64,000 bases of DNA from assembly GCA_018267575.1 (NCBI GenBank), contig JAFDYF010000020.1, forward strand, positions 62,001 to 126,000. Direction: 5' to 3'. Each line of letters starts with the position of its first letter. The stretch's first letter is position 1. Source of the stretch: Bacteroidota bacterium. GTDB lineage: Bacteria > Bacteroidota > Bacteroidia > Chitinophagales > Chitinophagaceae. Shown here in pieces: positions 8,028-16,874 of this stretch. Below the pieces are notes generated by a model. The model worked only from the letters and a program-made list of their open reading frames with translations, was not told the origin of the DNA and did no database searches. A program made the position numbers and the translations under genes.

Positions 8028-9315
8028 ATTTTAGGGATATTACAAGCATACGAATTTTTCTTGTGCCTTGCTCTAATAGTATGCTGTTTAGGAGCAATTG
8101 CTTTTGAAGGTTTGTAATATCAGTGAAAGCATTTTTCAGTTGGATATCAACACCAGCCGTATAGTTTGTTTCATCAACCACGGGGGTTGCCTTAAAAAGT
8201 TCAATATTATTAAGGCTTTCGACAATGTTTCCGATGGGCATATTCTTTAAAATAAACGTCGAGTCTGTGTATTCAAATAGCTTTTTATTAGTTGCAGGTT
8301 TAGATCCAGTAAAGCCAGGTGCCAGCTTGAGAATATAACAGGGAACTTCTTTGTTTTCTACTTTTACTGAGAAAGGAAAGTACCTGTTGGCGTCATCCTG
8401 TAAATACTGATAAGCCAAACTATCATTTTGAGTTTGCCATTTTGATTCGTAACAAATAAGATTTCTTTCCTCCCACGCAGGTATGCTGTCACTTTTGTCC
8501 GGGTAGTCAAAAAAGGTACGGACACCTGCGCCAATAAACTGAACACGGTTATTATAATAAAAATCCTTAGTGGAATAATCGACGGCTTCACAAAATGCGA
8601 CCTTATATAAATCCAGTAAACCGGAATTAACAAATTTAAATCCACAGGTATTGGATGCGGTATCTTTCGAAAAGCCAAAACCATGCTCCCAATTATCCTT
8701 GACTCTTGACATAATAAAGGAATAGTTCGTTATATATTTCTGAAATCTGCCGTTGCCTTCTTTCCATAAATCTGCATCACTATCTATATCTTCCAATTCT
8801 TTCTTCAGGGGAAGCATAAACTTTTTCCCTTCCAATACCTTTGATATGTTTTGAGTTGTTGCATTATAGCCATCAGTAATAAACTGTATTCTCCCGTTTG
8901 GATTTATCCAAACATGATGCGGCACTGCGATATGTGGAAACATGCTATTGAGTATGGTGTCACCATACAATATGGTTAGTTCCGGTATTTTAAAACGTTT
9001 AAATAGTTTTCCAACTTCCTCTTTTTTATCAGTTGTTACTAACAGTATTTTTATCTTGTCGCCAAATTCTTTTTGCAATTTCTCCATCTTTGGAAACGCC
9101 TCTATACAGGATCCACACCAACGGTTCCAGAAGTCTATAATAACCAATTTGCCTTTATAATCCTGTGTTGAGAGTTGGGGGCCTGCCGGATTAAAGACAT
9201 TTCTGAAAGTAAGCGACGGCATTGCATCACCGATGTTAAAAACTTTGCCTGTTTGAGCATAACCACCCAGTGGAATTAAGAATAAGACCACCAGGCGCAT
9301 AAATATATGTGCCAT
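8026..9315 (-). CDS. Secreted TlpA-like thioredoxin with a long C-terminal domain resembling DUF3738
   Basis: Envelope thiol-disulfide protein. Residues 1-20 are a signal peptide; residues about 28-165 form a TlpA/AhpC-type thioredoxin domain with WCGSC at 66-70. The remaining 260 residues end in FKATPVVDETNYTAGVDIQL, which resembles the conserved part of DUF3738, a domain of unknown function. It is the last gene of the SusC/SusD cluster, 53 bases after susD, as often seen in Bacteroidota, where the thioredoxin is thought to act on imported material or on receptor disulfides. The C-terminal family assignment is tentative. Confidence 0.8.
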   Translation of the reverse strand: MAHIFMRLVVLFLIPLGGYAQTGKVFNIGDAMPSLTFRNVFNPAGPQLSTQDYKGKLVIIDFWNRWCGSCIEAFPKMEKLQKEFGDKIKILLVTTDKKEEVGKLFKRFKIPELTILYGDTILNSMFPHIAVPHHVWINPNGRIQFITDGYNATTQNISKVLEGKKFMLPLKKELEDIDSDADLWKEGNGRFQKYITNYSFIMSRVKDNWEHGFGFSKDTASNTCGFKFVNSGLLDLYKVAFCEAVDYSTKDFYYNNRVQFIGAGVRTFFDYPDKSDSIPAWEERNLICYESKWQTQNDSLAYQYLQDDANRYFPFSVKVENKEVPCYILKLAPGFTGSKPATNKKLFEYTDSTFILKNMPIGNIVESLNNIELFKATPVVDETNYTAGVDIQLKNAFTDITNLQKQLLLNSILLEQGTRKIRMLVISLK

Positions 9316-9368
9316 AGCATGAAAATTTAAAGGATGGAAGGGAATGCTTTTGTAAAAGCTGTGGTCGT

Positions 9369-10757
9369 TTAGTATCCTGGATTTTGCGTTAAAGAAGGAT
9401 TCAAATTAATTTCAGGTTGTGGTACCGGCCACAAGGTATCTGTAGACTGCCAGTTTGCTCCTTTCAATGCAGCTAACACTGCACCCGCTCTCCCTGTTCT
9501 TTTCAAATCATACCAGCGGTGACCCCATTCGCAAAATAACTCTGTATGTCTTTCCTGCTCAATAGCAATTTTAAGAGAAGGAGCATCGCTGGCCAATGTA
9601 TTAGCCAATCCTGCACGGGCCCTGATCGTATTTATATCTACTTGGGCAGCGGGAATTTTATTCTGATTTAATGCTGCTTCTGCCCGAATCAAGTATTGTT
9701 CAGCTAAACGAAATACCATATAGTATTCCGTTAGTACAGTGTTGTAGGGAATTTTGTATTTGAATGCATAATACAAAGTATCGTTATTGAAGACCCTTGA
9801 ATTTATCCATACAGTTTTTCGATTGTCACCAGTTTCAAATGCGTTCCGTAAGCTGGAAGTAACAAGATAGGTGGGAGTTGAAGAGGCGCTTACCGGCAAA
9901 ATTTCCAAACCTTCATAAGTATTAAAACCCGGCCGAACAGGCATGAGTTGCCAGATGGCTTCTGTACTACTGTTTAAGAAGACATTATTTAAATCGGGTT
10001 CTAATGAGTATAGTCCAGAACTAATAATGGCATTAGCTTCAGCCTCTGCATTCTGCCAGTCACCTGTGTACAGGTAGCATCTTGATAATAATGCTGCGGC
10101 TGCCCACTTATTCGGTCTTACTCTTTCTGTGGTTGTGTAATCAACAGGGAGCAGACTTTTTGCATCCAGCAGGTCATTTATTATTTGGTTATACACACTT
10201 GCTATAGGAGCCCTTGTAGCAGAAACATTTTCAGTGTATTTACTTGCAGTAATTAACGGAACATCTCCAAAAAGATTTAGCAACTGAAAATAACAGAAAG
10301 CCCTTATCAATTTAGCTTCGCCGGTAAGCTGATTTTTTAAGGAACCTGATAATGACTGCGACTGTGATAATTTTTCAATGGCAAGATTGGCTGCATAAAT
10401 ATTTTTGTATGCAGGTTTCCAGAATGAGTTGTCCAGGTTCCCGTGATTGGCCTGTGTGATTTGGTTATGTGTAAATTCATCTTTCAAACCCGGTGTATAA
10501 TTATACAATTCATCTGCAGACATGCCAGTGTACAATGTAACTGCAGAATTGGAAAACAGGTTTCGGTTCGTCAGCATTTCACTATAGATACCGGTAATTG
10601 CGCTGGTAGCTGTGGAGCTATCCCTGAACACGGCATCGCTGTTAAGCTGATCAGCCGGGTTTTCCACCTCGACAAATTTTTTACAGGAATTAAGCAGTAC
10701 TCCCTGCGCCAGCATGAGCAAGGTAAAAAATACTGTGTTTATATATTTTGATTTCAT
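9369..10757 (-). CDS. RagB/SusD family nutrient-binding outer-membrane lipoprotein
   Basis: Surface lipoprotein that captures ligand and closes like a lid over its SusC partner. A lipobox LLNSC puts the lipidated cysteine at residue 25. The N-terminal region FVEVENPADQLNSDAVFRD and the tetratricopeptide-like helices that follow are typical of SusD, as is the C-terminal ERHTELFCEWGHRWYDLKRTG motif. The length of 462 aa is normal. It starts 12 bases after the SusC gene ends, in the same operon. Its ligand cannot be read from sequence and no carbohydrate-active enzyme is nearby; the TlpA gene suggests a peptide or thiol-related substrate (weak inference). Confidence 0.93.
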   Translation of the reverse strand: MKSKYINTVFFTLLMLAQGVLLNSCKKFVEVENPADQLNSDAVFRDSSTATSAITGIYSEMLTNRNLFSNSAVTLYTGMSADELYNYTPGLKDEFTHNQITQANHGNLDNSFWKPAYKNIYAANLAIEKLSQSQSLSGSLKNQLTGEAKLIRAFCYFQLLNLFGDVPLITASKYTENVSATRAPIASVYNQIINDLLDAKSLLPVDYTTTERVRPNKWAAAALLSRCYLYTGDWQNAEAEANAIISSGLYSLEPDLNNVFLNSSTEAIWQLMPVRPGFNTYEGLEILPVSASSTPTYLVTSSLRNAFETGDNRKTVWINSRVFNNDTLYYAFKYKIPYNTVLTEYYMVFRLAEQYLIRAEAALNQNKIPAAQVDINTIRARAGLANTLASDAPSLKIAIEQERHTELFCEWGHRWYDLKRTGRAGAVLAALKGANWQSTDTLWPVPQPEINLNPSLTQNPGY

Positions 10758-10769
10758 TTGATGTTGTTT

Positions 10770-13700
10770 TTAAAAGTTTACCAGTGTACCTGCTGTAATC
10801 ATTCTCAGCGGGGGTAAGGAGGATAGGGATTGGTTTTCGGGATCATTTCCTTTATACCTGGTGATGGTTAAAAGATTTTGTACCTGCACATATACTTTCC
10901 AGCTAGTTATCTGTAATGGCTTTAACCATGCAACGGGAAAGGTATAAGACAAGGCAATGTTTTTAAGCCTTATATACGAAGCATCCGTTAGTATAGCGTC
11001 AGACTGGCTGACGTTATTTGTAGCCAAATAAGCAGACCCGGAATAATCCTGTGAGAATTTCTGATAGGGAGTTATATCACCTGGCTTACGCCACCTGTTT
11101 AAAGTATAGACAGGTTGATTTTGAAGACTGCCTAGTAAGCCTGAATAGGAATAGACCAGATCATGTCCAAGTTGCTTCCTGAATTCGAGTAGCAGGTTTA
11201 ATTGAAAAGCTTTATAACTAATCGAATTCGAAAGTCCTCCAAAGTATTTGGGGTCAGTAGTACCGATGTAATCATAGTCGTCATTATTTATTATGCCGTC
11301 TTTATTCAAATCCTGGAACTGGTAGATGCCCGTTTGTGCATCTACTCCCATGAAATGTAATCCTCTGTAGGCGTTCAATGGTTTGCCAATAACGTAGGAG
11401 GAGGCATAGCTGCTGTTTGCCAAACCCGGAAAAGAAACCAGTGTATTTTTGTTATGAGAGATATTCAGCACCACATTCCACTGAAGGTTCTTATTCTTGA
11501 TGATTGCTGCGTTTACTGAAATCTCGTAGCCGGTATTCTGTACCACACCCGGAAAATTCATGAGAATATTGGCAAATCCTGTTTGTGATGGAAGACTGTA
11601 TCTTATTATCTGGTTGCCGCTTTTGTTTTTATAGTAATTAAAATTTGCTGTAAGCCGGTCTTCAAAAAAGCCCAACTCTGCAGCCATTTCCAGTTTCTTA
11701 TTTTCTTCCCAACTGTATTTGGAGTTGAATAACCTTGCAGGCGTAAGACCAGGTTGGGACTGATATGCGTAAATGGTTCCTTTATAGGTGTCAAGATATT
11801 GATAGTTACCTATCTGGTCATTGCCGGTGGTACCATAACTGCCCCTTATTTTACCAAAACTCAAAAAAGGCAGGGCATTCTTTATAAAAGGTTCTTTGGA
11901 GAATATCCATGCAACACCAACAGCGCCGAAATTTGCAAAACGGTTACCGGGGCCAAATCTTGATGAAGCATCCCTTCGCCCAGTTAAATTGAGGATATAT
12001 TTACTGTCCCAGTCAAAACCCATCCTTCCAAAAAATGCGGCATAATGATATTCAGCCCTTGAGTTGGTTGCATTGATGTACGGGGCTGCGGCTATAGAAC
12101 CCAAAAGCTCATCATTGGTGTAACCATCTCCGGTGATCAATTTCCTTTCAGCTATTGTATTCTGCCATGTGCTGCCCATCAACGCCTCCATCCGAAATTT
12201 TGTTTTTATATTGAATTTATAAGAAGCTTGCGGCTCAATTATCCATGTCCGTACTGCGTTATCACCCAATGCCAATGACCCTGTTGGTGCATAAGCAGGG
12301 TCCTGGGCGGCAATGGGTGCTGTATTCTTCTCAGTTGCGCTTACTCTGTTATAGCCAAAATTGGCTTTAAATTCCAGTGCTTTGGCCGGATGATAGGTAA
12401 TAATGCTGTTTGCCGTCAGACGGTCTGTAATCACCTCATTTTTCTGCAGGAGTGTTGCCAGCGGATTGCCTACGGAATAATCAGCTTCTCTCCAGATGTA
12501 TTTACCGGCAGCATCAAGTAGTGGATAGCTGTTGGGTGGCAGGTTAATGGAACCAGTCAGATCCTGTCCCGGAAGCATGCTTTTATCATAACTGTAGCTG
12601 GTAATAAAATTCAAGTTCAGTTTACTATCCTGGCTTTTATGATTGATATTGATATCTGCGGTCGTTTTCTTATCGTCAAAGGAGCCCGGAAAAACGGTGG
12701 TTTCCTTATAATACCCGACTCCGGCAGAGAACCTGGTAAACTGATTGCCCCCCGAATAGCGCAGTTGAGCATTGTAGGTTTGTGCGGTTCCGCCAATAAA
12801 TATTTTTTTCCAGTCGTTGTACCTGTTTTGATCCCATGATACCAGATCAGGCGCATCGTAATTGGCAGGCGTGGCACCATCATTCAAATAGGCCTCTTTA
12901 CGCATTTCCAGGTATTGAGGAGTATTCATCATTTGCGCAGTCCTGGTAACCTTACCCCATCCACGATACATATTCAGCGAAAGGGAGTTTTTATCAGCTT
13001 TTGTCTTTTTAGTGGTGATCAGTATTACACCATTGGCTCCCCTTGACCCATAAATTGCAGTTGCATCTGCGTCTTTTAAAATTTCTATGCTTTCAATATC
13101 GCTGGGGTCAATAGAATTAAACGGGCTGTTGGCCAGCATCCCATTTAATTGGGTCAATGCATCGTTGTCAGATAAAAATGGCACCCCGTCAATCACAAAC
13201 AAGGGGCTGTTCCCATTCTGGATGGAATTTTGTCCCCTTATCAAAGCTGTAAAACGGGAGCCGGGTAAGCCATTACTTTGAGTAATCAGTAAACCCGGCG
13301 CAAGACCTTCCAAAGCGAGTATTGGATTAGAAACGGGCTGGGAAGTTATCTGGGAACCATTTATTTTAACAACGCTTCCGGTATTGAATTTCCTTGAAGT
13401 GGTATAATATCCTTTTACCACTGTTTCTTCAAGGCTGTTTACTGCCAGCTTCAGGTTTATCAAAAAGAACCGCTGGTTGTTTACCGGCAACTCTTCCCTG
13501 TTAAATCCTATATTGGAAATAATCAGTATGTCATTCTCCCTGATTCCCTGCAAGATAAAATCACCTTTGCTGTTAGTAGAAACGCCCCTGCTGGAATACT
13601 TTGCTATAACAGTAGCTCCCGCCAATGGCTCACCGTTTTCATTTGTAACATGGCCCCGTACTTCTATCAATGTATCGGATACGGAAGCAGGCAGGGGAAC

Positions 13701-14042
13701 CGCATTTTTTGTTTGTACAACAACATAATTTGCTTCAATAACAAATGTCAATGGTTGATGGAGAAAACAAATGGAGAGTACTTCTTTTAAAGTTGCTTTA
13801 ACCACATTACAGGTAACAGGCAGGCTGTTGGTTAATTGTGCCCTGGTGTAAACAAAGGAATAACCTGTTTGCTTTTTTACTTCTTTAAATACCTTTTCAA
13901 GGGGCATATTTTTAGCGGACAGGGTAACCGTTTGGCCATAGGCTATAGCAGAAATCTGCAGGAAAAAAACAAAGGTTAAAGAGATACAAAGTTTCATAGT
14001 GACCAGGTACTTTAATCTGGGCAAAACAATATATAATTGCAT
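10770..14042 (-). CDS. SusC/RagA family TonB-linked outer-membrane receptor with STN domain
   Basis: TonB-dependent importer, 1090 aa. In order: a long signal peptide (1-37; an inner ATG at 13997 is an alternative start, but the longer form fits Chitinophagaceae relatives), an STN domain (about 40-112) that signals to FecR, a carboxypeptidase-like beta-sandwich (about 127-200), a TonB box-like EETVVKGYY, a plug domain containing IEILKDADATAIYGSRGANG, and a C-terminal beta-barrel. The STN domain plus the upstream FecR and sigma genes indicate transenvelope auto-induction by substrate. Operon with susD downstream. Confidence 0.94.
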   Translation of the reverse strand: MQLYIVLPRLKYLVTMKLCISLTFVFFLQISAIAYGQTVTLSAKNMPLEKVFKEVKKQTGYSFVYTRAQLTNSLPVTCNVVKATLKEVLSICFLHQPLTFVIEANYVVVQTKNAVPLPASVSDTLIEVRGHVTNENGEPLAGATVIAKYSSRGVSTNSKGDFILQGIRENDILIISNIGFNREELPVNNQRFFLINLKLAVNSLEETVVKGYYTTSRKFNTGSVVKINGSQITSQPVSNPILALEGLAPGLLITQSNGLPGSRFTALIRGQNSIQNGNSPLFVIDGVPFLSDNDALTQLNGMLANSPFNSIDPSDIESIEILKDADATAIYGSRGANGVILITTKKTKADKNSLSLNMYRGWGKVTRTAQMMNTPQYLEMRKEAYLNDGATPANYDAPDLVSWDQNRYNDWKKIFIGGTAQTYNAQLRYSGGNQFTRFSAGVGYYKETTVFPGSFDDKKTTADININHKSQDSKLNLNFITSYSYDKSMLPGQDLTGSINLPPNSYPLLDAAGKYIWREADYSVGNPLATLLQKNEVITDRLTANSIITYHPAKALEFKANFGYNRVSATEKNTAPIAAQDPAYAPTGSLALGDNAVRTWIIEPQASYKFNIKTKFRMEALMGSTWQNTIAERKLITGDGYTNDELLGSIAAAPYINATNSRAEYHYAAFFGRMGFDWDSKYILNLTGRRDASSRFGPGNRFANFGAVGVAWIFSKEPFIKNALPFLSFGKIRGSYGTTGNDQIGNYQYLDTYKGTIYAYQSQPGLTPARLFNSKYSWEENKKLEMAAELGFFEDRLTANFNYYKNKSGNQIIRYSLPSQTGFANILMNFPGVVQNTGYEISVNAAIIKNKNLQWNVVLNISHNKNTLVSFPGLANSSYASSYVIGKPLNAYRGLHFMGVDAQTGIYQFQDLNKDGIINNDDYDYIGTTDPKYFGGLSNSISYKAFQLNLLLEFRKQLGHDLVYSYSGLLGSLQNQPVYTLNRWRKPGDITPYQKFSQDYSGSAYLATNNVSQSDAILTDASYIRLKNIALSYTFPVAWLKPLQITSWKVYVQVQNLLTITRYKGNDPENQSLSSLPPLRMITAGTLVNF

Positions 14043-14170
14043 AGATTTGTATTGTTTGGGTTACTTAATTCAGTTGATAGCCTCAGTTGATATATGGGTT
14101 GACCCAAATGCTGCCGGGGGTGCTAGTAACACCTCCGGTTTTTATTTGCGCCCACCCGTTTATTTAATCG

Positions 14171-15370
14171 TCAGGGTAATACATAAATGGTTTTATTTTC
14201 AATTTTAAAATGAACGTATCCGTTTAATTCAAGGAGTTTTAAAACCTTGCTAAGGGGTTCGCTCCTTAATATGTTAGCGTTGAATAATTGTTTGATGGAT
14301 GCTTTATAAACAATCTTTGCATCGTACCATCTTTCTACCTGTGTCATGATCGTTTCTATGGGTGCATCATGAAAAACAAATAATCCATCCTTCCATCCTG
14401 TAATCTGTTCTATATCCAAAACTTTGTTTTTTGTTATTGCTTTATTTTTTATCAAAGCCTGTGTGCCGGGCTCCAGTATTGCAGTGTTAGCAGCATTTGA
14501 AACAGCTACACTTCCTTCCAGTAATGTTACCTGCTGTTCTTTTTCGTTTTGATATGCATTGATATTAAAATGAGTACCTGTTACTGTAACCGCAGTGCTA
14601 TCTTCCATCAACACTTTAAAAGGTTTTCTTTCGTTCTTAGCCACTTCAAAATAGGCTTCCCCGGTCAGTATCACATTACGTTCAACAGCATTAAAAACCG
14701 GCGGGTATTTGATGGTACTGGCAGCGTTCAGCCATACTTTGGTGCCATCAGGTAAAGTGACCTGGTACTGGCCGCCTACCGGAGTGGAGAGTGTATGAAG
14801 GGCAGCGGCATTGCCGCCACTGCTATCAGCTACATACACTAATTCCCCATCTGCGGTTTTGTTTACATGAGAACCAGTACCATCTTCTATCAGGCCGGTT
14901 TTTGCATAGGTCAAATCAATTATTTTCCCATCAGGCAGCGTCAGCGTAGCCCGGTTGCCGCCGGGTTTGAGTAAAGTGGTGTCAGAGGCGGCAAGGTCAT
15001 TGCTGTTGCCGGATTTGGATGGGGAATATTTATAAACAACAAACAGTCCAAGAATGATAATTACAGAAGCCGCTGCCAGCCAGATGCGCCTGTTACTTAC
15101 TTTTTTTTGGGCAGGGCTAAATGCTCCTTTTTGCTGCATAGACTCATAAGATTCTTTAGCCTGGATTTTGTCCATCCATTCCAGGTTGGCAGTAAGGTTT
15201 TTTTCATCAGTCAGGTCTTCAAAAAGCTGCATGTTGTGGTCGCTTTCATTTACCCAGTTATCCAGCTCATCATGCTCCTTTTCAGTAAGGGTGTGCCTGA
15301 TAAAACCTGCAATTAAATATGCTACACGATAGGCTTTTTCATCCATATCGCTGTAAGGATTTTCTTTCAT
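14171..15370 (-). CDS. FecR family anti-sigma factor
   Basis: Inner-membrane regulator relaying receptor occupancy to the ECF sigma factor. The N-terminal 90 residues are the cytoplasmic sigma-binding part, one membrane helix lies at about 94-112 (IWLAAASVIIILGLFVVY), followed by the periplasmic FecR domain with TPVGGQYQVTLPDGTKVWLN and GEAYFEV, and a C-terminal DUF4974-like secretin/STN fold ending in FKIENKTIYVL. It sits 58 bases after the sigma gene and 128 bases before the SusC gene on the same strand. Confidence 0.94.
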   Translation of the reverse strand: MKENPYSDMDEKAYRVAYLIAGFIRHTLTEKEHDELDNWVNESDHNMQLFEDLTDEKNLTANLEWMDKIQAKESYESMQQKGAFSPAQKKVSNRRIWLAAASVIIILGLFVVYKYSPSKSGNSNDLAASDTTLLKPGGNRATLTLPDGKIIDLTYAKTGLIEDGTGSHVNKTADGELVYVADSSGGNAAALHTLSTPVGGQYQVTLPDGTKVWLNAASTIKYPPVFNAVERNVILTGEAYFEVAKNERKPFKVLMEDSTAVTVTGTHFNINAYQNEKEQQVTLLEGSVAVSNAANTAILEPGTQALIKNKAITKNKVLDIEQITGWKDGLFVFHDAPIETIMTQVERWYDAKIVYKASIKQLFNANILRSEPLSKVLKLLELNGYVHFKIENKTIYVLP

Positions 15371-15428
15371 ACTATTAAGTTACACTAAGCTGCTGATAAA
15401 GGAAGGGGAGAACTGTAAAAAAGGACTA

Positions 15429-16013
15429 TTAGGAAACCCAAAAAGAATTAATGCAAATGTAAAAAAGCCATAGCAATGGCCTGACAAAAATTTTTCTGAG
15501 GGCTTTCAATCCCTGCATTTTTTGGGTTTTAATGGTACTGGTGTGCAGGTTAAGTTCTTTGGCAATCTGGCCGGTTGTTTTGCCTTCGAGGTAGTGCATG
15601 ATAACTACTTTGCGGCTGGCTGGTGGCAAGTCTTTCAACGCAGTATGAATGATGCTGTGCACTTCACTGCGTACCATATTATCGAATGGAGAATCTGTAC
15701 TTACAGATGGCTGCATGTTCCTATGAAACTGTGCTCTTTTCTGTTCTTTTGAAATGGCTTCAATACTATCCCGATGAACAATTTTATACAGGTAAGCTTT
15801 TATTCCTGCATAGCTATCGAGTTTATAATGCATCCGCCAGGTTTTTACAAAAGCCTCGGATGCTATCTCTTCAGCAATGGAACGATTTTGTACTATTTGA
15901 AAGGAATAATAAACCAAGGCGGGATAGAATGTTTGATAAAAAAAAGATAAAGAGTTTTCATCACCTTCTTGAAAGAGAGTGGCGTATTCTTGATCTGTAT
16001 AAATTGAATTCAC
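15429..16013 (-). CDS. ECF RNA polymerase sigma factor (FecI-like, SusCD-associated)
   Basis: Sigma-70 family factor expected to activate the downstream receptor operon. Region 2 (EEIASEAFVKTWRM and what follows) and region 4 (LPPASRKVVIMHYLEGKTTGQIAKEL plus LHTSTIKTQ) are clear; the tail WLFYICINSFWVS is hydrophobic. The frame is open to 16142, but the part upstream of 16020 overlaps a highly structured RNA element and does not resemble a sigma N-terminus. I therefore choose the GTG at 16013, with TTG at 16019 as alternative. It is first in the sigma/FecR/SusC/SusD/TlpA series. Confidence 0.88.
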   Translation of the reverse strand: MNSIYTDQEYATLFQEGDENSLSFFYQTFYPALVYYSFQIVQNRSIAEEIASEAFVKTWRMHYKLDSYAGIKAYLYKIVHRDSIEAISKEQKRAQFHRNMQPSVSTDSPFDNMVRSEVHSIIHTALKDLPPASRKVVIMHYLEGKTTGQIAKELNLHTSTIKTQKMQGLKALRKIFVRPLLWLFYICINSFWVS

Positions 16014-16069
16014 TACCAAACACCATATTTTATAAGTTCTAAATATGGAGTCTGATAAAAGGTAAAAGC

Positions 16070-16223
16070 AAAAAAAGCGCAGGCCTCCACCTATTGCATT
16101 TGGGTACCTAGGAGAACCCTGCCACAATAAGGGAGAGCCCACGCCTAAACGTGAGCCCTTGCTTATTGTCTCGTGGCTTTAAAATTCCTAGGTTTTAAAT
16201 GCGAGACTCCAAGCGAAAGCTTC
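16070..16223 (-). ncRNA. Candidate structured RNA (6S-like or sigma-gene leader)
   Basis: Read on the minus strand this region folds into nested stems: GCATTT (16202-16197) with AAATGC (16101-16096), CCTAGGA (16192-16186) with TCCTAGG (16113-16107), ACAATAAG (16169-16162) with CTTATTGT (16131-16124), and CACG with CGTG around a 6-base loop TTTAGG. A bubble lies between the second and third stems, and GCGC plus seven T ends the element at 16070. A long hairpin with an internal bubble is reminiscent of 6S RNA, for which a Bacteroidota family (6S-Flavo) is known; equally it could be an attenuating leader of the sigma gene 57 bases downstream. Identity unproven. Confidence 0.5.
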
Positions 16224-16364
16224 AAATTAGTTAAGAAGTATTCGCAAAAATATTCTAAAGCGAATATACAAAAAATTAATAAAAAAACCTTATTATAGTG
16301 AGGTTAATATAATATGTATATTATAGGAAGTTATTTATACTTAGCCTATTCTGTTAATTGCAGT

Positions 16365-16646
16365 ATGGCTATAAAAACGAAAAAAACTCCACGCAAAAAA
16401 GCGGAACTTGGTCACTTTGACCATGATGATTTCTTGCAAAAGCTAAGTAAAAGAATAGCAACCCTTAGAAAGAAAAATGGCTTTAAATCTGCGGAGTTAT
16501 TTGCTTATGATATTGAAATATCAAGGGTTGGAATGTCTAAATATGAAACAGGCTCGTTTGATGACATTCGTATGAGAACCTTGTTGAAAATAATCGATGG
16601 GTTAGGGATGACACCGAAACAATTCTTTTCAGAAGGACTTGATTAG
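16365..16646 (+). CDS. XRE-type helix-turn-helix protein
   Basis: A 93-residue DNA-binding protein. After a basic N-terminus (KTKKTPRKK) there is a Cro/CI helix-turn-helix (about residues 25-85: KRIATLRKKNGFKSAELFAYD, then ISRVGMSKYETG and LLKIIDGLGMTPKQFF). An upstream ATG at 16314 is in frame, but the sequence before 16365 looks non-coding. It precedes the GYF_2/HEPN-like gene by about 230 bases on the same strand and could regulate it. Confidence 0.78.
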   Translation: MAIKTKKTPRKKAELGHFDHDDFLQKLSKRIATLRKKNGFKSAELFAYDIEISRVGMSKYETGSFDDIRMRTLLKIIDGLGMTPKQFFSEGLD

Positions 16647-16874
16647 GAGCTGAAATTTGAGAACGCTTGGTTAAACCAGATTTTGAATAGTAATTTTGGA
16701 CTTCATCTAAGTAAATTGTATTGAAACTCTATTATAATTAAATGGGGAATGTTTAATTAAGGACTACCAATCTTCTTTTCGATTTGCAAGCCCCCCCAAA
16801 TGCTTTAATAATTTTTCTCTCCTAAGTTCAACTACATTTGTTTCCATACAAGTTATCATTGTCGTTTAAACGGT

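Noticed and set aside
16014..16142. N-terminal extension of the ECF sigma gene
   Set aside because: The frame is open but overlaps the nested hairpin RNA and shows no sigma-like sequence; the start at 16013 fits the family.
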